A stretch of DNA of 64,000 bases from a virus. Of this stretch, positions 1 through 7,377 are shown piece by piece. Both the position numbers and the translations under genes were made by a program. Positions within the stretch are counted from its first letter, which is position 1, and each line of letters begins with the position of its first letter. The notes under the pieces were generated by a model that did no database searches, was not told where the DNA came from, and was given only the letters and a program-made list of their open reading frames with translations. The stretch spans positions 280,084 to 344,083 of the IMG/VR virus record IMGVR_UViG_3300042308_001511, one strand, 5' to 3'.

Positions 1-206
1 TCGACCTATACAACATCATCCAGAACGAGGACATCACCAAAGCCGAAGGAGCCAACCTAAAGAGCTTATTCGAGACCGAGTTGAGAGTGATGCAGGAAGT
101 GAGCGTACACCTACGCAGTGTACGTTTCGACCCATCGAGTGAAGAAGGAATGGAGCTGCAGCTTGGCCTTTGCCAAAAAGTGTTGAACGGCGAGTCATTG
201 TCATAA
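1..206 (+). CDS. C-terminal end of a truncated unknown protein
   Basis: The frame is open from base 3 and ends at TAA 204-206. The visible 67 residues begin DLYNIIQNEDITKAEGANLK and end NGESLS. They look like a charged, mostly helical C-terminus. The 5' end lies outside the window, so no family can be assigned. The stop lies 10 bases before the next ATG on the same strand, suggesting one transcript with the two following genes. Confidence 0.7.
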   Translation, partial: DLYNIIQNEDITKAEGANLKSLFETELRVMQEVSVHLRSVRFDPSSEEGMELQLGLCQKVLNGESLS

Positions 207-216
207 ATCTACTAAA

Positions 217-735
217 ATGAAATACTTCTCAGATTTCCAGACCGGAAAGACATACAACTACAAAACGCTCTCATTGGACGGCACCAAGACCGTTCGCGAG
301 ACTAACACCAAATACCTTTTCTCCTTCTACACAAGCAACGGAAACGAGATCGACCTTCACTTCTTCCCGAACGATAACTTCTCGGCACCTGAGGGATCCA
401 CGTTCGACGAGAAGAAAAAGAGGAAGTTGAACGACTCCAGGTGCAGGTACATACTGTGTGAGGTCGAGACAATAGTATACGACGTCGAAGGAAACGAGCA
501 CGGACGTGATACGAAGTTCGAGGTGTACGATAAGTCTACGGACAAGCAAACCTTCGCACGTGGAAAGAAAGCTCGTTACAACAAGGATTTCGCACCTTTC
601 ACGAGGTTCTTCAACATCGAGCTGAAGGGCGGGAAGATGGTCTTGGCACCGGGCGGTGTCCACTACGGCGTGGTGCCAGGCACGTTGAAGCACGGAGTGG
701 AGGTGAAGGCGGTTGACTCATTAACAATAGTATAG
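217..735 (+). CDS. Hypothetical 172-aa protein
   Basis: Product starts MKYFSDFQTGKTYNY and is rich in Lys, Asp and Phe, with alternating beta-like stretches and a KKKRKLND basic patch near residue 70. I see no signal peptide, TM segment or known motif. It sits 10 bases after the preceding gene and 2 bases before the next, so all three are probably cotranscribed. The codons are rich in GC-ending choices compared with genes near 30 kb, as in the kinase genes at 4.6 and 7.4 kb. Confidence 0.75.
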   Translation: MKYFSDFQTGKTYNYKTLSLDGTKTVRETNTKYLFSFYTSNGNEIDLHFFPNDNFSAPEGSTFDEKKKRKLNDSRCRYILCEVETIVYDVEGNEHGRDTKFEVYDKSTDKQTFARGKKARYNKDFAPFTRFFNIELKGGKMVLAPGGVHYGVVPGTLKHGVEVKAVDSLTIV

Positions 736-737
736 AA

Positions 738-932
738 ATGGACGGGTTGAGAATCATCGACAACAACACCGGGAACAAGTGGGTCATCAGATCAACGGGC
801 AGAGGGCAGTTCCATCTGTCCAGGATCTATTCCAGCAAGAAGAACAAGAGAAGGCAGCAGTCGGAGCTGGTCTTCTCGGAATCTGAATGTCAAAAGTACA
901 TTAGTAATGGCAATTGGTCAAGCATCGTCTAA
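738..932 (+). CDS. Small basic protein, 64 aa
   Basis: The start follows the upstream stop by 2 bases. The protein is compact and basic (SSKKNKRRQQ in the middle) with a DNTGNKWVI beta-like opening. It could be a small nucleic-acid-binding protein, but no family is recognised. A hairpin just downstream probably ends this plus-strand operon. Confidence 0.65.
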   Translation: MDGLRIIDNNTGNKWVIRSTGRGQFHLSRIYSSKKNKRRQQSELVFSESECQKYISNGNWSSIV

Positions 933-962
933 ATAGACGATAATACGTTTTATCGTTTATTT
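931..962. terminator. Stem-loop terminator candidate
   Basis: Arms 931-943 and 950-962 pair over 13 positions with one G-T wobble around a 6-base loop. It lies between the stop of the plus gene ending at 932 and the convergent minus gene ending at 976, as expected for a bidirectional terminator. The stem is AT-rich, so its strength is uncertain. Confidence 0.5.
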
Positions 963-975
963 AGACGATTATCTT

Positions 976-1173
976 TCACGATATAGATATGTTTACGCAC
1001 CATTTGACTCTGTGCTGCACGACACCGTTTTCGTTCAGGAAAGTCTCTCTGCGCAGGAAGCCATACAGATCCTTCTGGTCCACGATGACTCTTTCTCTGC
1101 CGTGCAGGCGCTGTAGCCTGAGAATCTCCTCATAGACCTCATCGATTGAGTTCGCTTCTATTTTTCGTGTCAT
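976..1173 (-). CDS. Small hypothetical protein, 65 aa
   Basis: Start chosen at the ATG at 1173 (MTRKIEANSIDEVYEEIL) rather than the upstream ATG, because a TATATTTG box at 1189-1196 would otherwise lie inside the gene. The first half is a predicted helix (DEVYEEILRLQRLHGRE) and the second half is beta-like. No family recognised. Confidence 0.6.
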   Translation of the reverse strand: MTRKIEANSIDEVYEEILRLQRLHGRERVIVDQKDLYGFLRRETFLNENGVVQHRVKWCVNISIS

Positions 1174-1188
1174 AGATATGTTTTTTGA

Positions 1189-1221
1189 CAAATATAAGGA
1201 ATATATTCTAATGAACAAAGG
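1189..1221 (-). promoter_or_regulatory. Bacteroidota-type promoter, -33/-7
   Basis: On the minus strand TTTG is followed after 19 bases by TATATTTG (plus 1189-1196). This matches the published Bacteroidota pattern TTTG - about 19 to 21 - TAnnTTTG. It lies 15 bases upstream of the ATG at 1173 and is the clearest two-part promoter I found here. Confidence 0.65.
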
Positions 1222-1348
1222 ACGACTTTATTTTTTTATAAAGCAGGTTGGAGTCTACTCTTCCTGCACTGATGTTGTGCAACGCCCCTTTCCCGGCTTT
1301 CCCAGTGAGTCGATATGTCTTAGCTATGGTCCCATCGTTTCTTTTCAT
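1208..1348 (-). CDS. Possible 46-aa basic peptide
   Basis: From ATG 1348 the product is MKRNDGTIAKTYRLTGKAGK and on to SSFVH. It is basic and Gly/Lys-rich. The ORF covers the promoter of the gene at 976-1173, which argues against it, but the opening MKRNDGTIAKTYRLTGK looks protein-like. Confidence 0.3.
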   Translation of the reverse strand: MKRNDGTIAKTYRLTGKAGKGALHNISAGRVDSNLLYKKIKSSFVH

Positions 1349-1380
1349 AAATATAAGGATCTTTCCTGGATTAAACAAAG

Positions 1381-1415
1381 AAAGGTGCCAAAAATACACG
1401 TTTTTTGGCACCTTT
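1381..1415. terminator. Strong hairpin terminator
   Basis: AAAGGTGCCAAAAA pairs with TTTTTTGGCACCTTT around the loop tacacg. It lies just beyond the stop of the T9SS-type gene (1433) and should end minus-strand transcripts. A near copy is at 5729-5758. Confidence 0.8.
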
Positions 1416-1432
1416 CTATAATCTGTATCAGA

Positions 1433-2722
1433 TTAGTTTTTTATGGCTTTCAGTGATATTGTTTGTCTGTCCTTTGTTATGTTCAGAAAATAAGTCCCTG
1501 GTTGCAGCATCTGTGTATCGATTGAGATTGTGCCTCCGTCGAATACCTGGATTGTTTTCCCTTCGATGGTTGTAAATGTACCGTATGATCCAGGTGTCAA
1601 GCTAATCTCTATCCTATCGTTGAAAGGGTTCGGCCAGAACAACTCTTTAAGTTGTTGTTCACGTAAAGATAAGCTAGATGAGTCTTTTAGTCCTGTATTG
1701 TCCCACAAACACTTCACCGAGTCGAACTGGTAGACGTAGATAGTGTCTGTAGGCTGTACCGGTTTTGTGCCTTTGTTCTCCCATACGAGTGTTTTGATGT
1801 TGAACTGGTGGTTGTCCCAACAGGTTGTATCTGCAGGCCTGGTCGGTATTGCTCTTACAGAGTCCAGCCAGAAATATCCTGCGTACGGGTGGTACATCTG
1901 ACATACGGGAGTATTATCGTTACAATCAGATAGGAACTTACCAGATACTATAATACTATCGAGGTGAACGATTCCTGCGACCTGTGCTGCTGCGTAGTTA
2001 CAGATCTTATACTGAGTGTTGTCGTAGCTGATATAGTAGCCTGAGCAGTCTGTAAAGCCGAGTGCTACGTAGTTGGTGATTGGTCCTGGTTCTGTACCTG
2101 GTACAATCATTATAGGAACACCGGTTGGTTTGTATTCTTTGTTATTGGTTCCAACAACGGAACAACCGTTAGCGTCGGTGAATACGACGTATAGTTTAGG
2201 ATTGTATAGGTTCATAAAGCAACCACCTTGGTTTGGACCGTAGTATTGGGTGAATGTGTTGTCCCAGTTCTTTGTGTATACTTTATCAATCATAGCATAG
2301 TTAGCTTTATCGACTGAAAAGTAAATACAGGTTTGTTGGTTTTGAGGGTTCTGTGGATCTGGCATCTGTATAACATTGAAGGAAGTGACCTTCAGTGAGT
2401 CACAGTCTTTAGTGACAGCGATAGAGATGTTTATTAGTGTGTCCAACGAGAATTTGGCTAAGCCGTCATCTTTCTTCTTACCGAGTACCCAGTAGGTGCC
2501 TGGTACGAGTTCGCCTTTTGTTTTAAAGTTTGTGGCCAGTTCGGATCCCTGTATTGCAGCGTCTACGACTCTATAGATTGACCACTTTTTAATGTTTGTT
2601 CCTGTGGTGTCGACTGATACGGCACCATCATTGAAGTTTGGTCCAGTAGCGTTTGTGACCTTTACTTGTGAGTTTGCTAGGAATGCTAGCATAAATGAGA
2701 TTGTAGCTATTAGTTTTTTCAT
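1433..2722 (-). CDS. Secreted protein with T9SS type A C-terminal sorting domain
   Basis: 429 aa. Signal peptide MKKLIATISFMLAFLANSQ, then a Thr/Asn/Gly-rich beta-type body with many Cys (for example CNDNTPVC, DTTCWDN) that may form disulfides. The last ~75 residues have the type IX sorting-domain pattern: WPNPFNDRIEIS, a central IEGKTIQVFDGG strand and LQPGTYFLNITKD...KAIKN at the end. In Bacteroidota this domain takes a protein across the outer membrane and is removed at the surface. The gene is the last of a minus-strand cluster of exported proteins and is followed by a strong terminator. Its presence in a phage-like region suggests a product exported by the infected host, for example for superinfection exclusion or surface modification (inference). 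The body has no recognised catalytic motif. Confidence 0.85.
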   Translation of the reverse strand: MKKLIATISFMLAFLANSQVKVTNATGPNFNDGAVSVDTTGTNIKKWSIYRVVDAAIQGSELATNFKTKGELVPGTYWVLGKKKDDGLAKFSLDTLINISIAVTKDCDSLKVTSFNVIQMPDPQNPQNQQTCIYFSVDKANYAMIDKVYTKNWDNTFTQYYGPNQGGCFMNLYNPKLYVVFTDANGCSVVGTNNKEYKPTGVPIMIVPGTEPGPITNYVALGFTDCSGYYISYDNTQYKICNYAAAQVAGIVHLDSIIVSGKFLSDCNDNTPVCQMYHPYAGYFWLDSVRAIPTRPADTTCWDNHQFNIKTLVWENKGTKPVQPTDTIYVYQFDSVKCLWDNTGLKDSSSLSLREQQLKELFWPNPFNDRIEISLTPGSYGTFTTIEGKTIQVFDGGTISIDTQMLQPGTYFLNITKDRQTISLKAIKN

Positions 2723-2731
2723 ATTATTTTT

Positions 2732-2764
2732 TATACGAAAATAAATAAAAGATTTGATATGGTG
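2732..2764 (-). promoter_or_regulatory. Repeated upstream element, copy 1
   Basis: A 33-base block upstream of the T9SS gene is repeated with one difference at 4513-4545, upstream of the membrane-protein gene at 4123-4491. On the minus strand it contains TATTTTCG, close to TAnnTTTG. Position and conservation suggest a shared promoter. Confidence 0.6.
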
Positions 2765-2765
2765 T

Positions 2766-2799
2766 AAAAAAAAACCGTTCTGTTTTGAACGGGTTTTTT
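2766..2799. terminator. Hairpin terminator
   Basis: AAAAACCGTTC pairs with GAACGGGTTTTTT around a short loop. It lies just past the stop of the Gln-rich protein gene (2813) on the minus strand. Confidence 0.75.
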
Positions 2800-2812
2800 A
2801 TAATGTGAAAAA

Positions 2813-3118
2813 CTATGGTCTGTTTTGGTTCTGTTGTTGCTGAGGTTGTGGACAGATGACGTTCATAGTGGCGCCGTAGACCTTTAGGCCCAACGGAGTG
2901 TCCGCACCGTGAAGTTGGTGCCACTGACCCTCTGTTTTCATACCAGGGTTCACCGCCTCACCCTGTTGTTGTGCTCTGTACTGGTCACAAAGACCGTTAG
3001 GGCCATATACCAAACCCTTAATACCCTGTTGTTGCTGTTGTTGAGTCATATTCTGTGAGAATACAAATCCTGTAAACAAAAACGACACTATAAAGGCAAT
3101 CACTTTACTTTTCTCCAT
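2813..3118 (-). CDS. Small secreted Gln-rich protein
   Basis: Start set at ATG 3118 (MEKSKVIAFIVSFLFTGFVF), which gives a clean signal peptide ending FSQ. The 101-aa product has two Gln tracts: QQQQQQ soon after the cleavage site and QPQQQQNQNRP at the C-terminus. In between are single Cys residues in GLCDQY and VICPQ that could pair. It overlaps the upstream gene's 3' end by about 19 bases. Function unknown. Confidence 0.7.
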   Translation of the reverse strand: MEKSKVIAFIVSFLFTGFVFSQNMTQQQQQQGIKGLVYGPNGLCDQYRAQQQGEAVNPGMKTEGQWHQLHGADTPLGLKVYGATMNVICPQPQQQQNQNRP

Positions 3119-3756
3119 CTTTTTATTATTTTTTTTATACGGCACCGAAACCAGCACCAGTTATATATTCCATTCCTAAAATCTCCCAAAAGGTACCAAA
3201 ATCTCCACCAAACCCTCGGCCAGAACCTCCAATCATTCTTCCTATCCTCAACCAAACGCTCTGACCTCATAACGTTGGCCCACTCATCGTAGTCTAAATA
3301 AGCCAACTCTGCGTCACCTATATCCCAAGACCCAGGTACCGACCAATCCTTTCCCATGTGACCTGAAAGTGCAAGAACACATACCTCCTCTAACAATGGT
3401 GAAACACCTATGTCTAATCGCTTACTAGCCCTACGAAAACGTCCAACATGCCAAGCATTGACATCTATCAGTGCCACGTAGAACTCGTAATGTACAAACG
3501 AAGAGTCGGGTATGCCATATCTACCCAGATCCAAAAGACGATCTTGTAACTGAAAGTAAGTAAGTTCGAACACAACACTACCATCACCAGAAAGACGATA
3601 ACCCAAGTCCCTATCGAAACCTGTTTCCCAGTCATGCGTGAACCAGTCGTACATCGCCTGCACCGGATCTGAATACTCCTCTACCCAATAACCCTGTGTA
3701 GGACTAAGAACACCATTTACCTTCCTAAGTGGTAATAGAACCAATAACCAGCACAT
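3100..3756 (-). CDS. Trp-rich exported or membrane-anchored protein, 218 aa
   Basis: I prefer ATG 3756 (MCWLLVLLPLRKVNGVLS), which overlaps the previous stop as TGATG, over an upstream TTG. A short hydrophobic N-terminus is followed by an aromatic-rich body and a very basic C-terminus (RCRIKKIIKRWRKVK). There are over a dozen Trp. Unusual composition and no recognised family. It lies in the exported-protein cluster. Confidence 0.55.
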   Translation of the reverse strand: MCWLLVLLPLRKVNGVLSPTQGYWVEEYSDPVQAMYDWFTHDWETGFDRDLGYRLSGDGSVVFELTYFQLQDRLLDLGRYGIPDSSFVHYEFYVALIDVNAWHVGRFRRASKRLDIGVSPLLEEVCVLALSGHMGKDWSVPGSWDIGDAELAYLDYDEWANVMRSERLVEDRKNDWRFWPRVWWRFWYLLGDFRNGIYNWCWFRCRIKKIIKRWRKVK

Positions 3757-4112
3757 CAATCGTAACAAATATGACCCTCCAAAGTACCAACACCGTAGAC
3801 GTGTCCTTGTACGTAAACCGTGTAGGTACCTGGTGGAATCTTAAATACACCATGTTCGAAAACTTGACTATAGTAATCACCAAACATAGTTATACCTGAA
3901 ATCTTAACTCCAGTCGCCTGACCATCACCATACTTCATAAACCTGACAGATATCCGTCCAGTCTTAGTCGTGAACGTACCGTTAGTCTGAGTTATGTTGG
4001 GTGTCGATTGCCAAGAAGACCTACGTCCCTGTGTGAAAATTGAACTGCACATCTCACATGAGAAACACCAAACAGAAAATAACAAAAAAACCAATGAAAC
4101 TAATATCCTCAT
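3756..4112 (-). CDS. Small secreted protein, 118 aa
   Basis: N-terminus MRILVSLVFLLFSVWCFSC is a signal peptide. The Cys after FS could be a lipidation site, though the lipobox is weak, and CEMCSS gives a second nearby Cys. The mature part is Gly/Thr-rich and beta-like (PPGTYTVYVQGHVYG), resembling a small beta sandwich. Stop overlaps the next gene's ATG (TGATG), so the two are probably coupled. Confidence 0.65.
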   Translation of the reverse strand: MRILVSLVFLLFSVWCFSCEMCSSIFTQGRRSSWQSTPNITQTNGTFTTKTGRISVRFMKYGDGQATGVKISGITMFGDYYSQVFEHGVFKIPPGTYTVYVQGHVYGVGTLEGHICYD

Positions 4113-4122
4113 AATATGATAT

Positions 4123-4491
4123 TTACTTACCCAGTATTTCTTTGTCAGTTGCTGACATAGATGTAACTACCATCGATAAGCCGGTGGCCATTACTGAGGC
4201 CCATTCAGGAAGTTTGAATATGACACAGATTATGCCTAATATGATGTAAATTAATATACCTATCAGTATTCCTTTACCTAAACTTTTCCAGGTCGGTGGA
4301 ACCTCATCTTCGTCTGCTACTGTAAGTGCCATTATGCCGGAACACACCGTTGCTATTGTTAGTAATAGATAGTATCCACCTGACCAGGTTCCACCGACCC
4401 ACCAGTTTAGTAACAGGTAGTAAAGTGTACCTGTAGCGAGTGTGGTTCCGAGTGCTTTGATGATTCTTGAGATAATTAATGGTAAGTTCAT
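4123..4491 (-). CDS. Small integral membrane protein, holin candidate
   Basis: 122 aa with three or four hydrophobic segments: residues ~13-30, ~38-57, ~72-92 and ~98-112, with a charged ADEDEVPP loop between the second and third. Size and topology fit phage holins, and it heads the exported-protein cluster. However, no endolysin is adjacent (the GH19 enzyme is at 61.9 kb), so holin is only a possibility. Confidence 0.65.
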   Translation of the reverse strand: MNLPLIISRIIKALGTTLATGTLYYLLLNWWVGGTWSGGYYLLLTIATVCSGIMALTVADEDEVPPTWKSLGKGILIGILIYIILGIICVIFKLPEWASVMATGLSMVVTSMSATDKEILGK

Positions 4492-4512
4492 AATAAAAAA
4501 TATTTTTGTTTT

Positions 4513-4545
4513 TATACAAAAATAAATAAAAGATTTGATATGGTG
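4513..4545 (-). promoter_or_regulatory. Repeated upstream element, copy 2
   Basis: It matches the element at 2732-2764 at 32 of 33 positions. In this copy the minus-strand box is TATTTTTG, a full match to TAnnTTTG. It lies about 22 bases upstream of the ATG at 4491. Confidence 0.65.
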
Positions 4546-4553
4546 CTAAAAAA

Positions 4554-4563
4554 TAATATATAC
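4554..4563 (+). promoter_or_regulatory. TATATA box before an N-tag gene
   Basis: TAATATATAC lies 16 bases before the ATG at 4580. The same ten bases occur before the N-tag genes at 5797, 7378 and, with one change, 18562. Confidence 0.45.
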
Positions 4564-4579
4564 AAAAAAGAAGATATTT

Positions 4580-5461
4580 ATGAAGTACATAAAGACTTAC
4601 GAAGTGCTGAAGGAGGCCAAGCTTCCCAGAAGGAGGTTCATACTACTGTCAGGCCCCAGCGCCTCTGGTAAGTCAACACTGGCAAAGAACCTAGGTGCCA
4701 CTCACTGGTACGATAAGATGTCCCAGGCGGTACTGATTGGCACCGACGACTTTATGAATAGAAAGGCCTTCGGGGTTATGAAAAGTCTTTGTAAGGCTGC
4801 GGGAATGCCTTTACTGGCCGCTATGATGAAGGACTGGCCGCACGTATTCGACCAATACAAAAAAGACTTCACAAAGTGGCGCAAGACGGCATCAACCGAG
4901 GAGCAGTCAATCTTCGACGACCTACATAAGAGGTTCCCTATCGATAAGGCGAAGGACAACGCTCCACACTTCCACCAAGACGGAAGGATCACAGGGATGG
5001 CCTGGTGTGCTGCACTTCTACCTAAGGAGTGTAAGACCATATTGTTCGACGACATATCTGTTGGTATAAAGAAGTACTTCGATGTTGATGAGTGGATCCT
5101 GTTCACACCATTTGACTGGTTGCTTAAGAACATAACCGACAGGAACTCAGATAAGGATAAGAGTGTTCATATAGACGTGAACTCGGAGGGTACCGCTATA
5201 TACCAGTACTGCCAATGGTGGCAGGCGTCTGCTGAGGCGGATCTCGACAACAAGATGTACACGGCGGATTCTGTTAGGACGATGCTGTCTGCGGCAGGTC
5301 ATAATGATCCAGATGAGGTTCTTTCGCTACTGGGTGTTAAGGGTCTTGATAACGGGTTCTATCTTACGACCAGGGACTGGATCGACGCGGGTTCGAGGAT
5401 TGTGAACACCAGGGATGTTTCTACCGGTAGGGCCGGGGATTTGCCGGGTGGCTTAAAATAA
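4580..5461 (+). CDS. N-tagged P-loop kinase-like protein
   Basis: 293 aa. The N-tag MKYIKTYEVLKEA is followed by a P-loop: FILLSGPSASGKST with the Walker A motif at residues 25-33. A later ILFDDIS (~residue 155) could be a Walker B-like strand. The remainder shows no recognised family. The overall plan suits a small-molecule, nucleotide or protein kinase of the P-loop class; the substrate is unknown. The LKEA end of the tag resembles the T4 prohead-protease site (cleavage after Glu), so the tag may target the protein into capsids. Codons are GC-rich relative to the LRR/LOG region. Confidence 0.75.
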   Translation: MKYIKTYEVLKEAKLPRRRFILLSGPSASGKSTLAKNLGATHWYDKMSQAVLIGTDDFMNRKAFGVMKSLCKAAGMPLLAAMMKDWPHVFDQYKKDFTKWRKTASTEEQSIFDDLHKRFPIDKAKDNAPHFHQDGRITGMAWCAALLPKECKTILFDDISVGIKKYFDVDEWILFTPFDWLLKNITDRNSDKDKSVHIDVNSEGTAIYQYCQWWQASAEADLDNKMYTADSVRTMLSAAGHNDPDEVLSLLGVKGLDNGFYLTTRDWIDAGSRIVNTRDVSTGRAGDLPGGLK

Positions 5462-5478
5462 CATGGACTTTATGAAAC

Positions 5479-5684
5479 TTACATTCCCAATTCCTTAAGT
5501 TTATCTTCTCTGAGCTCTTCTACGGTTCTGAAGTTTTTCCGATCCAGATAAGACCATCTATCACTATCATTTTTGACTAAAATCAAATCCGGAGACATTC
5601 CATAGTCGTTTGCATCGTACCACTTGCCGACGTGACTGACAGGCGTTCTAATATTGATTGATTACTTACACAAATGACCTTCAT
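5479..5684 (-). pseudogene. Frameshifted CIS-family C-tag protein
   Basis: From ATG 5684 one frame reads MKVICVSNQSILERLSV. A second frame then continues VSHVGKWYDANDYGMSPDLI and ends RTVEELREDKLKELGM with TAA at 5479-5481. The length of 206 bases is not a multiple of three. Intact relatives (for example 26216-26431, with VQCVSNRSGYHTDIKIGEWYDA) show that the two parts belong together. A single-base change near 5630-5650, or a sequencing error, explains the break. Confidence 0.7.
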
Positions 5685-5728
5685 ACTATTGTTATTCTCA
5701 TAGGAACAAATATAGCGATTAAAAAGAA

Positions 5729-5758
5729 AGGTGCCAAAAAATACGAGTTTTTTGGCAA
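5729..5758. terminator. Hairpin resembling the 1381-1415 terminator
   Basis: GGTGCCAAAAAA, loop tacgag, TTTTTTGGCA. It lies between two divergent starts (5684 minus, 5797 plus), where no gene ends. It may insulate the two promoters or be left from a lost gene. Confidence 0.6.
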
Positions 5759-5782
5759 CTCATCATACTGGGTTCCGGTAAA

Positions 5783-5792
5783 TAATATATAC
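5783..5792 (+). promoter_or_regulatory. TATATA box 4 bases before ATG
   Basis: TAATATATAC then ccctt-ATG at 5797. If this is a -10-like element, transcription would start almost at the start codon, giving a leaderless or nearly leaderless mRNA. Confidence 0.45.
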
Positions 5793-5796
5793 CCTT

Positions 5797-6441
5797 ATGA
5801 GACTACTGAAGACATTCGAGGGATTCCACCTGGACGAGACAACACAGTTGATAACACACCTCTGCGAGGAACTGGGAGTTGACATAACATCCAGTGAAGA
5901 GATTGAGAGTGCGACAATATACACAACCGACTATTCTGAGTTGTCCGAACTAGAGATTGCTACGATACTAGAAGACCACATACCTATGCTGGGTGAGGGT
6001 AAAAGGATCGCGATGGCAATCGACCGGCTTAAGCCGATGAGGATATTCGTCTACGAGGGTAACCTGATTGATGTGATATTCTCCTACCTAGACTCAAGGC
6101 TCGGTGACATGGAGGTTGAGACCAACAAGAACAGGTGGGGTGAAGACACAATCGTGTACACAAAGGGTGGTTCGTGGTACTTCTGGCACTTCAAAGACGA
6201 CAGTGAGCTGAAGATATCCTACCAGAACGAGAACATACTCAACGAGATTGGATTGAAGAGCAAGCTAATAATGCCCAAAGTGGATCTCGAAGGGTTCATC
6301 GATTACATATCTGGGAACCACTACGAGCGGGGTGAGAAGATTACCGCGAACATATCGGCGGGATCCGTGAAACGTATGAACGTGGTGCATGAGTGGTTCT
6401 CCTCCAGGTTCGAGAAGTTCGACTACGTGGACTTCGTATAA
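5797..6441 (+). CDS. N-tagged hypothetical protein, 214 aa
   Basis: N-tag MRLLKTFEGFHLDE; the start is fixed by the TATATA box directly upstream. It is acidic, with a helical first third and a mixed alpha/beta centre (RIFVYEGNLIDVIFSYLDSR). It shares the FEEF/DE-x-TQLI opening with the minus-strand proteins at 6753 and 32706 (DEVTQIIIS), so these may be distant paralogs. Function unknown. It converges on the minus gene ending at 6445. Confidence 0.75.
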   Translation: MRLLKTFEGFHLDETTQLITHLCEELGVDITSSEEIESATIYTTDYSELSELEIATILEDHIPMLGEGKRIAMAIDRLKPMRIFVYEGNLIDVIFSYLDSRLGDMEVETNKNRWGEDTIVYTKGGSWYFWHFKDDSELKISYQNENILNEIGLKSKLIMPKVDLEGFIDYISGNHYERGEKITANISAGSVKRMNVVHEWFSSRFEKFDYVDFV

Positions 6442-6444
6442 GTT

Positions 6445-6699
6445 TTATAGACCAAGTTCCTTTAGCTTCATCTCGCGCCACTCTTCCTTTGAGACGAATC
6501 TCGACCTTAGATACTCGGTGTTGTGACCGAAGTTGTTGATGATCTCGACGAACTCGTCGAACAGGTTTTCTGCATAGTTTACTACCTCGTACTCCTTTCC
6601 GTAGGTCAAGCCCCCAGGGATATGGCCTCTGGATTTGTATCCTCTTTTTGTTGATTCGTTGTTGTCGTAAGGTTCTATACAGACGATTTTTTCACACAT
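6445..6699 (-). CDS. CIS-family C-tag protein
   Basis: 84 aa. It opens MCEKIVCIEPYDNN, has the family core GGLTYGKEYEVVNY, then YLRSRFVSKEEWREMKLKEL and ends GL. The pattern suggests a small SH3-like barrel plus a C-terminal helix. The tag is kept although no gene starts at its stop, so selection acts on the peptide. Closest relatives in the window are 24481-24717 and 47035-47271. Confidence 0.75.
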   Translation of the reverse strand: MCEKIVCIEPYDNNESTKRGYKSRGHIPGGLTYGKEYEVVNYAENLFDEFVEIINNFGHNTEYLRSRFVSKEEWREMKLKELGL

Positions 6700-6726
6700 G
6701 CCGTAAATATACGATAAAGTATTAAA

Positions 6727-6754
6727 GAAAAAAGCACCTAAGGTGCCTTTTTTT
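6727..6754. terminator. Hairpin terminator
   Basis: AAAAAAGCACCT / AGGTGCCTTTTTT with a tiny loop and one bulged C. It ends minus-strand transcripts from 6753-7295; its arm touches the stop codon. Confidence 0.65.
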
Positions 6755-7295
6755 ATCTCATTGATAGGACGAATACTATGTACTCTAATATCAAATCTTT
6801 CCTCCTGTGCTTGTACTCCCAGACGTCCTCCCCGGACTCTAACTCGTCATCTTCGTTAGTGAACTCGTCGAAGAAGGTGTCCGCGAAGTCCTCCTCCTCT
6901 GCGTCAGGATTAGAGGTGCCAAGTTCGTCTTTCAGAATATCCAAGCAGTCCCATAGTTCATCCTGATCGAGCATCTCGAGAAGTTCATCCTCGTCGTAGA
7001 AAATCACATATATCCTGTCGCTGGTACCGCCACCCTGTCCTACGGCGTAGTTCCAACCCTCGTCTTCGAGCATAGGTTTGAACCTGGTCTTAGTGTCTTT
7101 GTCAATGAACGGATTTTGACCATAAGGACCATAAGATGGTTTGTCTGCGTAGGACCATATACGAAACACGTTGTCTTTGGCGAGATTTATCCTCTCGGCA
7201 TCTTTGTCTTCCAGCATCGCAGTGGCTATCTGGTTGACCTGGTCCATTTTGTTATCCTGTCCGAACTCCTCGAACATCATCAGTCTTCTTCTCAT
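6753..7295 (-). CDS. N-tagged acidic protein, 180 aa
   Basis: N-tag MRRRLMMFEEFGQDN, then a strongly acidic body (EEEDFADTFFDEFTNEDDELE). It is a paralog of 32706-33215: both have FEEFG, RIWxY near residue 45-50 and GEDxWE near the C-terminus. This lineage also resembles 12621 and 19224. The protein is DNA-mimic-like in charge, so an inhibitory or packaged role is possible but unproven. A TAATATATA box lies 4 bases before the ATG. Confidence 0.75.
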   Translation of the reverse strand: MRRRLMMFEEFGQDNKMDQVNQIATAMLEDKDAERINLAKDNVFRIWSYADKPSYGPYGQNPFIDKDTKTRFKPMLEDEGWNYAVGQGGGTSDRIYVIFYDEDELLEMLDQDELWDCLDILKDELGTSNPDAEEEDFADTFFDEFTNEDDELESGEDVWEYKHRRKDLILEYIVFVLSMR

Positions 7296-7299
7296 GCTT

Positions 7300-7308
7300 T
7301 ATATATTA
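7300..7308 (-). promoter_or_regulatory. TATATA box before an N-tag gene
   Basis: Minus strand TAATATATA then AAGC-ATG at 7295. No TATATT(T/C)G box is nearby. Confidence 0.4.
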
Positions 7309-7363
7309 AAAGCATTATCCGTTTTCTTATTGTCTGTTGTGCCAGAATCCGGGAATGTTTGCG

Positions 7364-7374
7364 TTAATATATAC
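7364..7374 (+). promoter_or_regulatory. TATATA box before an N-tag gene
   Basis: TTAATATATAC is followed by tct and ATG 7378. It sits back to back with the box at 7300-7308 in an 80-base divergent gap. Confidence 0.45.
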
Positions 7375-7377
7375 TCT

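Noticed and set aside
1433-2722. REQQLKEL inside the T9SS protein resembles the C-tag
   Set aside because: It precedes the sorting domain, lacks G-I and sits in an exported protein; chance similarity is more likely.
4123-4491. Firm holin call
   Set aside because: No adjacent endolysin or spanin and no family match; kept only as a possibility.
7171-7377. Long upstream extension of the kinase-like ORF
   Set aside because: It overlaps the divergent N-tag gene and its promoter; the N-tag and TATATA box fix the start at 7378.
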